DNA of 64,000 nucleotides from CALEUX01 sp037439945 (GCA_037439945.1 JBBIVA010000001.1:34443-98442), one strand, 5' to 3'; counted from the first letter of the stretch, positions 47,234 through 55,751 are shown. A program made the numbers and translations. The notes: a model not told the origin generated them from the letters alone.

Positions 47234-48151
47234 ATGATAAAGAAATTATTCTATGTATTGCTTATACTGGCAGTAAACCAGGTGTTTAATAGTTGCTCCG
47301 GCTGCTCTGGAAATAAATCAAAAAGCAGTGATTCGTTATCATTACCGGATTCTATTATTAATGACGCCCCGCTTAAACTTTCTGAAGATATTATGGGCGA
47401 AGTTATTCAGAACATTTCCTCTCCTGTTGAAATGGCTAATCTTATTAAAGCCTCCGGAGCTAATTTTACCCAACGTATTTTAAATAATCCGGATTATGTT
47501 TCAAAATACGAAACTTCTTATAAAAGAGCTTTAAATCTTGGCGTTTTTAGTGCAGACCTAGGTTATATAAATATTTTCGATAAAAACAATGTAGTTATTT
47601 CGTACCTTCTGGCAGTTAAAAACCTTGCCGACGGAATACGGGTTGGCCAGTTTTTTGATTTTAATGCCCTCAGAAGAATGGCTTCAAACTCCACAAACCT
47701 TGATTCTTTGATGGAGATGTCTGTGTCAAGTTTTAATAAAATGGATTTATATCTTCGTGACCAAAACCGAAGTAACGTTAGTACATTAATTGTTACCGGC
47801 ACTTGGATTGAAGGTTTATATATTGCATCAAATGTTGTTAGAGAAACCAAGAGCAAAGAGCTGTCAATCAGAATTGCAGAACAAAAAAATGTTATTGATA
47901 TACTTGAAATTATTCTAAGTAATTATATTAGCGAACCAAACTTTGCATCTCTTGTTGAGGATATACGTGAATTAAAGAATGCCTATTCACACATTAGAAT
48001 AACCACTGAGCTTGGTGAACCAAAAAGGATTGAAAAAGATGGTACCCTTATTGTTATACAGGATGAAATAAGCACAGCACACTATACAGATGAGCAACTG
48101 GCAACAATAATGGACTTAATTGCCAAAATTCGTTATAAAATTGTGGAATAA
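47234..48151 (+). CDS. hypothetical lipoprotein
   Basis: The 305-residue protein has a lipoprotein signal (MIKKLFYVLLILAV, then FNSC) followed by a Ser-rich linker and a mostly helical soluble domain (SEDIMGEVIQNISSPVEMAN, FSADLGYINIF, LYIASNVVRETKSKEL). I do not recognise a family with a function. It is 62 bases after the transporter gene in the same direction and may be an envelope partner of the transporter. Confidence 0.82.
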   Translation: MIKKLFYVLLILAVNQVFNSCSGCSGNKSKSSDSLSLPDSIINDAPLKLSEDIMGEVIQNISSPVEMANLIKASGANFTQRILNNPDYVSKYETSYKRALNLGVFSADLGYINIFDKNNVVISYLLAVKNLADGIRVGQFFDFNALRRMASNSTNLDSLMEMSVSSFNKMDLYLRDQNRSNVSTLIVTGTWIEGLYIASNVVRETKSKELSIRIAEQKNVIDILEIILSNYISEPNFASLVEDIRELKNAYSHIRITTELGEPKRIEKDGTLIVIQDEISTAHYTDEQLATIMDLIAKIRYKIVE

Positions 48152-48208
48152 TTTTGGTTGTTTTGCATAATCAAAACAACCAATGTAAGATATATAAATC
48201 TAGAACTC

Positions 48209-48664
48209 ATGAAAAAAGTTTTTTTAGTATTAATATTTATTCTTTCGTTCAGCTTTTTCGATGTTTCATCTCAGTGTGATGAATCCCTTAAAAAGCAGGC
48301 TTTGAAAGAAATGGGAGACAGCCAGTACATAAAAGACTTTTCTGTTGATTTAAGAAAAGCCAAAAAAGATATGAAAACCGGTTTTGTAAAGTTTTCAGTA
48401 ATACTGCATAGCCGTAACCATTATAAATTTACTGTTGTTAACCACCCGGGAAATCCTGAGGAAGTTATTATGCAGTTGTATGATGGGGACAGATTATTGG
48501 TGAGCAACTACGAAGGAGGTAAAATGTATAAGGCCACCGAGTTTATTTGTAGAACAACCAAAGTTTACAATCTTACTTTTTCATATAGAGACGGAGAGGA
48601 AGGGTGTTCAGAAGCAGTTCTTTCATTGGTAAAACAATATTCTGAAGGAGAAATGGGTTTTTAA
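48209..48664 (+). CDS. hypothetical secreted protein
   Basis: The protein of about 151 residues has a signal peptide (MKKVFLVLIFILSFSFF, cleavage probably after VSS) and a small beta-rich domain with three further cysteines (for example FICRTTKVYN and EEGCSEAV). No family is recognised. The ATG at 48209 gives a clean signal peptide; the frame from 48158 does not. It is the last gene before the terminator at 48683, so it probably closes the signalling operon. Confidence 0.8.
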   Translation: MKKVFLVLIFILSFSFFDVSSQCDESLKKQALKEMGDSQYIKDFSVDLRKAKKDMKTGFVKFSVILHSRNHYKFTVVNHPGNPEEVIMQLYDGDRLLVSNYEGGKMYKATEFICRTTKVYNLTFSYRDGEEGCSEAVLSLVKQYSEGEMGF

Positions 48665-48682
48665 AAATCCCTTTTATAAAAC

Positions 48683-48727
48683 AAAAGAAAAGCGTTGGGA
48701 CACATCTTCCCGGCGCTTTTCTTTTTT
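48683..48727 (+). terminator. strong intrinsic terminator
   Basis: An 18-bp stem: AAAAGAAAAGCG (48683-48694) pairs fully with CGCTTTTCTTTT (48714-48725), and inside it TTGGGA pairs with TCCCGG with two G-T pairs, leaving the loop CACATCT. A T-run follows. It lies 19 bases after the stop of the last gene of the chemosensory cluster. Confidence 0.9.
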
Positions 48728-48874
48728 AAGATTTAAGTTCAGGTTAATCATTATTTCGCCAATCTTCAATAACCTGCAGAATTATATTTAAACACAAATT
48801 TGTTGTTGTTTTCAATAATGAAATTCAGTATTAGATAGAACCCATTAATTAACAAAAGGCTATTATCACCCAAA

Positions 48875-49744
48875 TCACTTTTCACCATTTAAAGTATCAA
48901 CATGTATAGTGACTGATAAATTCATTTCTTCCTCAACAATTTTTTCATAATTACTTGCAATAATATGCGCCTGCTCAAGACTATATTCTCCTGGTAAAAT
49001 AATGTGAAAGGTAAGCTCAGAGTGATTTCCATAATTATGAATTTTAAAATGATGTGGCTGTAAATTAAGTGTACCGCCAACCTTAACTCCATATTCCATA
49101 ATTTTAACTTCGGTTGATTTATCAATTCCTTCACCCAAAAGGATACTTACTGAATCCTTCAATATTTCATAAGTAGTGTAAAAAATAAAAAGGGAAACCA
49201 TAATTCCTAATACACTATCAATCCACCATATTTTGCCACCAAAAAAAATACCTGCTAAAATTATTAAACTTGAAACTGCATCGGACCTGTGGTGCCATCC
49301 ATCGGCAACAAGCGAGTTAAACCTAAACTTTTTCCCAATAATTAAAGAGTACCTTGCCATAATTTCCTTTATTACTACTGAAGCAACGGTAACCCATACA
49401 GCAAGAGGACCGTAAATTACAACCGGTTTTTCTTTAAGTTTAATTATTGATTCAAATAAAAAATTGAACCCAACAACAGCCAATAAAACTCCAACAACAA
49501 TAGAAGCAATCAGTTCTGCCCGTCCATGTCCATAAGGATGTGTTTTATCGGCAGGTGATTCAGCAAATTTTAAACCCAGCAGTACAGCCAGTGAAGAGAT
49601 TGAGTCAGATAAAGTGTGCCAGGCATCGGCAATTATTGCCACGGAATTTGAAACAACCCCGGCCCAAAATTTAAACACAAATAATACAATATTTATTATT
49701 ATGGATGCCCATGTGGCGATAATTGGTTTGCTGCTTTTTTGCAT
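48875..49744 (-). CDS. cation diffusion facilitator family transporter
   Basis: This 289-residue inner-membrane metal:proton antiporter has six membrane segments and a C-terminal cytoplasmic domain. The metal site is seen in IIADAWHTLSDSISSL (segment 2) and VADGWHHRSDAVSSL (segment 5), with HTLSD and HHRSD giving the paired His/Asp ligands; THPYGHGRAEL is the cytoplasmic loop signature. It probably exports Zn2+, Fe2+ or similar ions. The start ATG precedes the first membrane segment. Confidence 0.96.
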   Translation of the reverse strand: MQKSSKPIIATWASIIINIVLFVFKFWAGVVSNSVAIIADAWHTLSDSISSLAVLLGLKFAESPADKTHPYGHGRAELIASIVVGVLLAVVGFNFLFESIIKLKEKPVVIYGPLAVWVTVASVVIKEIMARYSLIIGKKFRFNSLVADGWHHRSDAVSSLIILAGIFFGGKIWWIDSVLGIMVSLFIFYTTYEILKDSVSILLGEGIDKSTEVKIMEYGVKVGGTLNLQPHHFKIHNYGNHSELTFHIILPGEYSLEQAHIIASNYEKIVEEEMNLSVTIHVDTLNGEK

Positions 49745-49802
49745 AAAGGGTTAATTTTAAATTTTTATCCTTGTTATTATTTGACGGATCATGCTCGTTT
49801 CA

Positions 49803-50189
49803 TTACTTTTTACAATCAGTCTTAGTTTCAATATTAATTTTCAACCCCTCTCCTTTCCATTTTAAAAACCCTCCTTCAAGTTCATAAACCTTTTCAATTT
49901 TTTTTTTGCTTAGTTTTAAAATTACCTCTTTGGTTCTTTTTCCTTTTTCACAATAAATAAAAACCGGAGTTGCTGGTTTTAGTTTTGCCAAACAAACTTC
50001 AAGACTTTCGCTGTTACCGGCCCATACTGCGCCTTTAATTCTGCTTTCACAATAATCTTCAAATGGCCTAACATCTATTAAAACCCCGGGGTTTTTATCC
50101 AATTTCGCTGAAAATTCAACGGGGGTAAGTTTTATAATTTGGGTTTGGCCCACTATAAAAAAAACAAGTAATAGTTTAATCTGGTACAT
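49803..50189 (-). CDS. rhodanese-like domain protein, exported
   Basis: The 128-residue protein has a signal peptide (MYQIKLLLVFFIVGQ) and one rhodanese domain: PGVLIDVRPFEDYCESRIKG, the active-site loop VFIYCEKGKRT with catalytic Cys, and YELEGGFLKWKGEG. It may transfer sulfane sulfur or act in redox chemistry in the periplasm. It is five bases after the hemW gene. Confidence 0.9.
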   Translation of the reverse strand: MYQIKLLLVFFIVGQTQIIKLTPVEFSAKLDKNPGVLIDVRPFEDYCESRIKGAVWAGNSESLEVCLAKLKPATPVFIYCEKGKRTKEVILKLSKKKIEKVYELEGGFLKWKGEGLKINIETKTDCKK

Positions 50190-50194
50190 AAAAA

Positions 50195-51313
50195 TTAATT
50201 TTGAATAATAAAATCCTGTATAATTCCATCAACCTGAAACCAGTTTTTTTCATTACAAATTAATCTGTTTTCAATAATGTAAAGCTTGTTGTTACCACAC
50301 CATTTTTTAGCTTTTATATAAAAATCATTATAAAATTCTGGAAAATTTTCCCTGCAATCTTCAATATTTACCCCATTAATTGTCCTTAAACCAAGCATTA
50401 TCATTTCATTAAAACGATCGGTTTTACTTAAATTTTCTTCCCGGTAAATTAAACTGAATTTTTTTGAAATGTAATTTTTTAAATCCGGTTTATTCCAAAA
50501 CCTTTTATTATCAACAAAAGAATGACCTCCAGCACCAAAACCAATATAAGAAATTTGATTCCAATATGATGAATTATGTTTTGATTCATAGCCAGGTTTG
50601 CAAAAGTTGGATACTTCATAATGGGTCATTCCAATTTGGGTTAAAACATCACATAACAACAAATACTGGTTATAACTACCCTGATCGTTTAAATAACCTA
50701 GTTTTCCCTGCTGGTTTAAATTGTAAAACCTCGTTTTATTTTCTATTGATAGATGATAAGCTGAGACGTGGTGAACTTCAATATTTTTTAAGACATTAAG
50801 GTTTTCTAAAAACAAATTTTCTGAACTCCACGGTAATCCATAAATAAAATCAACACTTATATTTTTGAAACCCGATTTTTTTGCTTCATCTATAGAATTT
50901 AAGCCTTGGGCAGAATTATGCCTTCTTCCCATTTTATATAAATCGGTATCATTAAAACTTTGGTTGCCAATACTAATCCTGTTAAAACCCAAATGCAAAA
51001 TTTTTTCAAGATAATCCCGGTTTATATCGTCAGGATTACATTCAATAGTAATTTCGGGATTATCTGAAATCTTAAAATTTAATTTAATAACTCTTACCAC
51101 TTCTTCTAAAAGATTTATTGGAATAATTGAAGGTGTACCTCCCCCAAAATAAATGGTATCAATAAAAAGTGGGTATTTGGTGGCCCTTAATTCAATTTCG
51201 AGTTTTAAACTCTCAATAAAATCAGGCATTACGGTTAATTTAGTTGATTTATAAAAATCGCAATAACCACATCGCGAATAACAAAACGGTATATGAAAAT
51301 ATAATCCTGCCAT
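50195..51313 (-). CDS. hemW: radical SAM heme chaperone HemW (coproporphyrinogen-III-oxidase-like)
   Basis: This 372-residue radical SAM protein starts LYFHIPFCYSRCGYCDFYK, where the C-x3-C-x2-C motif binds the 4Fe-4S cluster. It continues DTIYFGGGTPSII, ITIECNPDDINRDYL, RISIGNQSFND and SVDFIYGLPW. The extra Cys after the motif, present in true HemN, is a Phe here (CDF), as in HemW. HemW carries heme to target proteins; true coproporphyrinogen dehydrogenase activity is unlikely. A parS site lies 10 bases before its start. Confidence 0.94.
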   Translation of the reverse strand: MAGLYFHIPFCYSRCGYCDFYKSTKLTVMPDFIESLKLEIELRATKYPLFIDTIYFGGGTPSIIPINLLEEVVRVIKLNFKISDNPEITIECNPDDINRDYLEKILHLGFNRISIGNQSFNDTDLYKMGRRHNSAQGLNSIDEAKKSGFKNISVDFIYGLPWSSENLFLENLNVLKNIEVHHVSAYHLSIENKTRFYNLNQQGKLGYLNDQGSYNQYLLLCDVLTQIGMTHYEVSNFCKPGYESKHNSSYWNQISYIGFGAGGHSFVDNKRFWNKPDLKNYISKKFSLIYREENLSKTDRFNEMIMLGLRTINGVNIEDCRENFPEFYNDFYIKAKKWCGNNKLYIIENRLICNEKNWFQVDGIIQDFIIQN

Positions 51314-51322
51314 ATTGATAAT

Positions 51323-51338
51323 TGTTTCACGTGAAACA
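51323..51338. other. parS: parS centromere-like site (ParB binding site)
   Basis: TGTTTCACGTGAAACA is a perfect 16-base palindrome and identical to the well-known bacterial parS consensus. ParB binds it and spreads to build the segregation complex for the chromosome origin region. It lies in the gap between hemW and the VanZ gene. It is the only copy I found in the window. Confidence 0.9.
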
Positions 51339-51569
51339 TTGTAAAACAGATTATTGAGGCTGTTTTCAACAGGTTGTTAACAGTTTTTCAACGTTAAATA
51401 TCAACTTAATTAAAAATTTATTCCAAAAACAGTGATTTTTTCAAATCTTATAATAAAACATTAAAAATAGTTCGGATACTAAAATAAAAACCCTTTATTG
51501 AATTTTAATTGTTGGTATTTTTACAATTGATTTTACAAAAAAGTTATTAAAAAAATTGTCATATTTTTC

Positions 51570-51959
51570 ATGTTTAAATTTATTTTTCTTATAAAACAAT
51601 ATCCTCTAACTTTTATGGGTGTGGCTATTATAGTTTATTCAAGTTTTATGGATATTGGAGGTATTCCTACCTCCAAATTTTTTGCATTTAAACAATCAGA
51701 CCTGATAATACATTTTCTGATGTATTTTTTTTTGTCGGTTACATTATTTATTGAAAACAAAAAATCAGGAAATAATCTTGAAAACAAAATCAGATATCTT
51801 ATTATTCTTACCTTAATTATTTTTGGTTCTTTAATTGAAATTTTGCAACCTTTTTTATCAAACAGAAGTTGTGAATTTTTTGATTTTATTGCAAATGTTT
51901 GTGGTGTGATTTCCGGATATTATTTGCATTTTTTTGCTTTAAAATTGCTAAAAAGATAA
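51570..51959 (+). CDS. VanZ family membrane protein
   Basis: The 129-residue protein has three to four membrane segments and the VanZ-like pattern: YSSFMDIGGIP, SDLIIHFLMYFFL, LIEILQPFLSNRSCEFFDFIANVCGVISGY split over two segments. The role of these small proteins is mostly unknown; some relatives contribute to teicoplanin resistance. It converges with the Rrf2 gene; the two coding ends overlap by 12 bases. Confidence 0.88.
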   Translation: MFKFIFLIKQYPLTFMGVAIIVYSSFMDIGGIPTSKFFAFKQSDLIIHFLMYFFLSVTLFIENKKSGNNLENKIRYLIILTLIIFGSLIEILQPFLSNRSCEFFDFIANVCGVISGYYLHFFALKLLKR

Positions 51960-52394
51960 AAATAGAGTCTCTTGTTTATTATAGTTTTCTGCAATATCGA
52001 CAATTGTTTCATTTTCAAAAAATCTTAATATTTCTTCACGCAGATAATTGTATTTATCGTGCATTGAACATTTATTAAAATTCTTATCAATACAATAACA
52101 GGTCTTTGTTCCTATAACACAATTATTAAATAATTCATGTCCATCAATAATTTCAATTACTTCCATAATTGAAATTTCAAATGGACTTTTCTTAAAGGCA
52201 AAGCCTCCATTTGGCCCTCTTTGGCTTACAAGAAGCCCCTTTTTAACAAAAACCTGTAAAATTTTACTTAAAAATTGCATAGGAATTTTAAGTTCGGAAG
52301 AAATTCTCTTAACATTTACTGTTCCGCCATCTGCAGTTTTAATTGCAATAAATATTATTGAACGCAAGGCATATTTACACGTTGCAGATAGCAT
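51948..52394 (-). CDS. Rrf2 family transcriptional regulator (probable Fe-S sensor)
   Basis: The 148-residue winged-helix protein has the Rrf2 pattern: CKYALRSIIFIA, RISSELKIPMQFLSKILQVF, and RGPNGGFAFKKSP. Cys92, Cys99, Cys101 and Cys109 form a cluster that could bind an iron-sulfur centre, as in IscR-like regulators. It is four bases after the LutB-like gene, whose product also holds Fe-S centres, so it may regulate its own operon. Confidence 0.93.
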   Translation of the reverse strand: MLSATCKYALRSIIFIAIKTADGGTVNVKRISSELKIPMQFLSKILQVFVKKGLLVSQRGPNGGFAFKKSPFEISIMEVIEIIDGHELFNNCVIGTKTCYCIDKNFNKCSMHDKYNYLREEILRFFENETIVDIAENYNKQETLFLSF

Positions 52395-52398
52395 ATAA

Positions 52399-53763
52399 TT
52401 AAGATTTTCCCAAGGAATTTTTCCAACTTGTTTTGAATGGAATACTGGCTGGTTTTATATACTTTTTCCTTAAACCTATAATTAACAAGCCAACTTTTAA
52501 TAATGAAAATAACTTTTGAAACCTTTTAGGGTTATCATTAGCCCAGGCAAATATTTTAAAGGCTTTTTCCTCAGTAAAACTTTTTAAATTATTTTCTACG
52601 GCTTCTTTACGGTTATAAAGTAATAGCTGCGGCAAATTAATTTTTACCGGGCACACCTCATAACACCTGCCACATAATGAACTGGCATAACTTAAGTGAT
52701 TATATTTTTTAAATGATTTTAAATGTGGCGTTATAACCGATCCTATCGGGCCTGTATATACAGAATTATATGTGTATCCGCCTACATTCCGGTAAATAGG
52801 ACATCCATTTAAACAAGCCCCACATCTTATACAGGCCAGTGCTTCTGACTGGTATTTTTTTTTATATAAATTACTGCGGCCATTATCCAATAAAACAACA
52901 ACCATACGTTCGGGCCCGTTTTTTTCATCACCCCTTCGCGGGCCAAAAATTACTGAATTATAAACAGAAAGTTGCTGCCCGGTTCCATGGCAGGCAAGTA
53001 ATGGCCAAAATAAATTAAGGTTATTAACTGAAGGAAGTATTTTTTCTATCCCCGCTATTACAATATGAATTTTAGTAGATGAGACCGTAAAAATTCCGTT
53101 TCCCTCATTTTCGGTAATGGCTATTGCTCCTTCCTTTGCCAATAAAAAATTTGCTCCGCTTATACCTATTTTTGCGTCATCAAATTCATACCGTAATTTT
53201 TTTCTTACAAATTTAGTTAAGCCTTCGGCCGATTGATCTAATGGGGTTTTGTAAAGTTTGTTGAACAAATTGGCAACATCTTGTCGTGATTTATGCATTG
53301 CCGGGGTTAAAATATGGTAAGGTTTTTCTCCTGCTTTCTGAACAATAAATTCGCCTAAATCGGTTTCAATTGCCTCCACTCCTATTTTCTGCAACTCATG
53401 GTTTAAATCAATTTCTTCAGTAATCATTGATTTTGTTTTAATTACCTTAGAAATACCACTTTCGTAAATAATTTTTTTTATATAATTAACAGCCTGCCCG
53501 GAATTTTCACACCAAATAATTTCTATTCCGTTACCTAAAGCGGCCTTTTCAAATTCTTCAAGGTATTTAGGGAGGTTTCTTAATACATCTCTTTTTATTG
53601 TCGCAGCGCATTTTTTAGCCATTTCCAGGTTATCATACCTTTTAAGTCCGGCTTCAAATGATGTATTATATTTTGATATGTTAAACTTTATAGTACTTCT
53701 GTGCTTTAAATCAAAAGCAATTTTATTTGAATCCTTTTTAAAAATGTATGCAGTTTTATGCAT
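52399..53763 (-). CDS. lutB: LutB/LldF-like iron-sulfur protein
   Basis: The protein of about 454 residues has an N-terminal LUD domain (GAIAITENEGNG, YNSVIFGPRRGDEKNGPER) and a C-terminal ferredoxin part with ACIRCGACLNGCPIYR and SLCGRCYEVCPVKINLP, two 4Fe-4S motifs. It is a subunit of lactate oxidation complexes; here LutA and LutC are not adjacent, so the electron donor may differ. I start it at the ATG at 53763 (a TTG two codons upstream gives a slightly longer form). Confidence 0.9.
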   Translation of the reverse strand: MHKTAYIFKKDSNKIAFDLKHRSTIKFNISKYNTSFEAGLKRYDNLEMAKKCAATIKRDVLRNLPKYLEEFEKAALGNGIEIIWCENSGQAVNYIKKIIYESGISKVIKTKSMITEEIDLNHELQKIGVEAIETDLGEFIVQKAGEKPYHILTPAMHKSRQDVANLFNKLYKTPLDQSAEGLTKFVRKKLRYEFDDAKIGISGANFLLAKEGAIAITENEGNGIFTVSSTKIHIVIAGIEKILPSVNNLNLFWPLLACHGTGQQLSVYNSVIFGPRRGDEKNGPERMVVVLLDNGRSNLYKKKYQSEALACIRCGACLNGCPIYRNVGGYTYNSVYTGPIGSVITPHLKSFKKYNHLSYASSLCGRCYEVCPVKINLPQLLLYNRKEAVENNLKSFTEEKAFKIFAWANDNPKRFQKLFSLLKVGLLIIGLRKKYIKPASIPFKTSWKNSLGKS

Positions 53764-53771
53764 TACCAATC

Positions 53772-54215
53772 TTATTTTTTAGGAACAATTTTATTAATTC
53801 TTATCACATGTCTTCCTCCATCAAAAGGCGTTTCCAAAAATAAATCAACTATTGCTTTTGCATCTTCAAAAGTTACAAATCTACCTGGTAAACTGCAAAT
53901 ATTGGCATCATTATGAGCTCTTGCCAACCGTGATATCTCTGGTAACCAGCACAGGGCAGCCCTTATCCCATCATGTTTGTTAGATGTCATATTTATTCCA
54001 TTACCACTTCCACATATTGTAAACCCTATTTCACATTCTCCTTTTTCAACAGCATTGGCTAATGGATGGGCATAATCAGCATAATCTACACTATCTGACG
54101 AATGAGTTCCAAAATCAATTACTTCTATTCCTTTTGATTTAATATATGGTATAAGTTTAGTTTTGAGATCGTATCCGGCATGATCGCATCCTATGGCAAT
54201 TTTTTTAAAATTCAT
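53772..54215 (-). CDS. rpiB: ribose 5-phosphate isomerase B
   Basis: The 147-residue isomerase interconverts ribose 5-phosphate and ribulose 5-phosphate. IAIGCDHAGYDLKTKL, VIDFGTHSSDSVDYADYAH and the catalytic Cys in FTICGSGNGINMTSNK are present, with HNDANICSLPGR after. It is the first gene of the minus-strand run leaving the 54.2-54.8 kb gap, with a putative promoter at 54259-54285. Confidence 0.96.
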   Translation of the reverse strand: MNFKKIAIGCDHAGYDLKTKLIPYIKSKGIEVIDFGTHSSDSVDYADYAHPLANAVEKGECEIGFTICGSGNGINMTSNKHDGIRAALCWLPEISRLARAHNDANICSLPGRFVTFEDAKAIVDLFLETPFDGGRHVIRINKIVPKK

Positions 54216-54258
54216 TTTATCTTCAACTTTAAGTTTCTTGTATACTACTATAAAATTT

Positions 54259-54285
54259 CAAATATAGTAAATTATAAAATTTCAG
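54259..54285 (-). promoter_or_regulatory. possible rpiB-operon promoter
   Basis: On the minus strand TATATTTG (54259-54266) matches the Bacteroidota -7 element TAnnTTTG fully. CTG (54283-54285), one base from TTG, lies 16 bases upstream of it. The -7 element is 44 bases before the rpiB start. The upstream half is weak. Confidence 0.4.
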
Positions 54286-54464
54286 TTGTTAATAAAGTTC
54301 TATCACTATTTAATACCTAAGTGTACTATTTATTTGATATTTAAAATCTATATTTAAATATATTCATTCAAAATCAAATAATTAATAACTTGTTAATATA
54401 ATGTGAAAATCAAAAAATATCTTTTATTAAAATTCTATTGCTAATCTCATTTTTTTTAAAATCA

Positions 54465-54490
54465 CCTTAAACAAAATCCTTAAACAAAAT
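54465..54490. repeat. tandem AT-rich 13-mer, two copies
   Basis: CCTTAAACAAAAT occurs twice in direct tandem at 54465-54477 and 54478-54490 without mismatch. AT-rich tandem 13-mers are the unwinding element of many replication origins, as in the well-studied E. coli origin. Confidence 0.75.
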
Positions 54491-54537
54491 TTTAATAAAG
54501 ATTTTATTCATTTTTTTAAACAGATATAACTTAAAAA

Positions 54538-54571
54538 TTGATAATATGAACAAAGGAAAAAATTAACTTTG
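54538..54571 (+). promoter_or_regulatory. possible nadA promoter
   Basis: TTG (54538-54540) is followed after 23 bases by TAACTTTG (54564-54571), a full match to TAnnTTTG at the long end of the accepted spacing. The resulting leader of about 180 bases is long. In such AT-rich DNA a chance match is possible. Confidence 0.35.
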
Positions 54572-54755
54572 AAAGCTATTAACAATATGTCAATAACAAA
54601 TAATTATCATTCATTTTCAAAACATTATATTAATTAATAATGTTTATACTATTGTAATAAGTTTAATTAAAAACAAATTTCAAGAGTTTTAACTATTTTT
54701 TTTTAACAATATTAACAGGATAATATAAAGACCATATTATTTTTAAATTAAATAT

Positions 54756-55751
54756 ATGTATTATAATGAAGAGTGGATAAAAGCAGGTTACGTTACCGAA
54801 AGTGTGGATAAATCTGTTGATCTTGTTAAGGAAATTAATAGGTTGAAGGTTGAAAAGAATGCTATTATAATGGCTCATTATTATCAGGTTAAGGATATTC
54901 AGGATATAGCAGATTTTGTTGGTGACAGCCTGGCTTTGGCTCAAAAGGCAACTGAAACTAATGCCGACATTATTTTATTGGCAGGAGTATTTTTTATGGG
55001 TGAAACGGCCAAAATATTATCGCCTGATAAAAAGGTAATAGTTCCTGATTTGAATGCCGGATGTTCATTGGCTGATAGTTGCCCTGCTAATGATTTTGAA
55101 AAGTTTATTAAGGATAACCCAGGGCATACCGTTGTTACTTATGTTAATACATCAGCTGCAGTTAAAGCAATTTCTGATATTGTTGTAACAAGTACAAATG
55201 CTGTGGGAATAATTAATTCTATACCAGTTGATAAACCAATTATTTTTGGCCCCGACAGAAATTTGGGTAATTATTTGCAAAGTATTACCCGACGCAAAAT
55301 GTTAATTTGGGACGGAGCCTGTCATGTTCATGAAAAATTTTCAATTGAAAAAATATTGCAGCTAAAAGAACAATTTCCTAATGCAGAGCTTATTTCACAT
55401 CCGGAGTGTAAGAAGCCATTGTTAATATTATCTGATTTTATTGGAAGTACAGCTGCTTTACTTAATTATACTGCTAAAGCCGAAACTAAGGAGTTTATTG
55501 TAGCAACCGAGGCTGGTATTTTACATCAAATGCAAAAAGCATCTCCTGGTAAATATTTTATACCTGCACCTCCAATAGACTCAACATGTGGTTGTAATGA
55601 TTGTGAATTTATGAAGTTGAATACTTTACAAAAGGTATATCTTTCTTTAAAAAATGAATTTCCGTTTGTTGATGTTGATAATAGAATAATTGAAAAAGCT
55701 TTAGTACCTATAAAAAGGATGCTTGAAATTTCAAAAGAATTGAAGCTTTGA
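54756..55751 (+). CDS. nadA: quinolinate synthase A
   Basis: The 331-residue NAD biosynthesis enzyme makes quinolinate from iminoaspartate and dihydroxyacetone phosphate using a 4Fe-4S cluster. Motifs are IIMAHYYQVKDIQDIADFVG, ADSLALAQ-like segment GDSLALAQK, LNAGCSLADSCP (first Cys ligand), GACHVHEKF, HPECKKP (second) and STCGCNDCEFMKLNT (third). Its partner genes nadB and nadC are not in this window. DnaA-box-like sequences lie within its first codons. Confidence 0.97.
   Translation: MYYNEEWIKAGYVTESVDKSVDLVKEINRLKVEKNAIIMAHYYQVKDIQDIADFVGDSLALAQKATETNADIILLAGVFFMGETAKILSPDKKVIVPDLNAGCSLADSCPANDFEKFIKDNPGHTVVTYVNTSAAVKAISDIVVTSTNAVGIINSIPVDKPIIFGPDRNLGNYLQSITRRKMLIWDGACHVHEKFSIEKILQLKEQFPNAELISHPECKKPLLILSDFIGSTAALLNYTAKAETKEFIVATEAGILHQMQKASPGKYFIPAPPIDSTCGCNDCEFMKLNTLQKVYLSLKNEFPFVDVDNRIIEKALVPIKRMLEISKELKL
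54772..54811 (-). other. two DnaA-box-like 9-mers in the start of nadA
   Basis: TGTGGATAA at 54803-54811 is the exact reverse complement of the consensus DnaA box TTATCCACA. AGTGGATAA at 54772-54780 has one mismatch. Both face the same way, 31 bases apart, next to the AT-rich gap. They lie in coding sequence, so chance is possible. Confidence 0.5.

Larger units (their letters stand above)
54216..54755. other. oriC: candidate chromosome replication origin (AT-rich gap)
   Basis: This is a 540-base, strongly AT-rich gap without a gene, between divergent rpiB and nadA. It contains a perfect tandem 13-mer (54465-54490), long A/T tracts, and at its right edge a DnaA-box-like pair at 54772-54780 and 54803-54811. 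Genes are read away from it on both sides for at least 5 kb (apart from VanZ). Lines I counted by hand show plus-strand C excess to the left and G excess to the right. parS is 3 kb away. No part of this proves origin function. Confidence 0.5.

Noticed and set aside
51339..51569. Gap next to parS as the origin itself
   Set aside because: It has TTTTCAACA-like boxes with two mismatches only and is short; the 54.2-54.8 kb gap fits better, but this one is not excluded.
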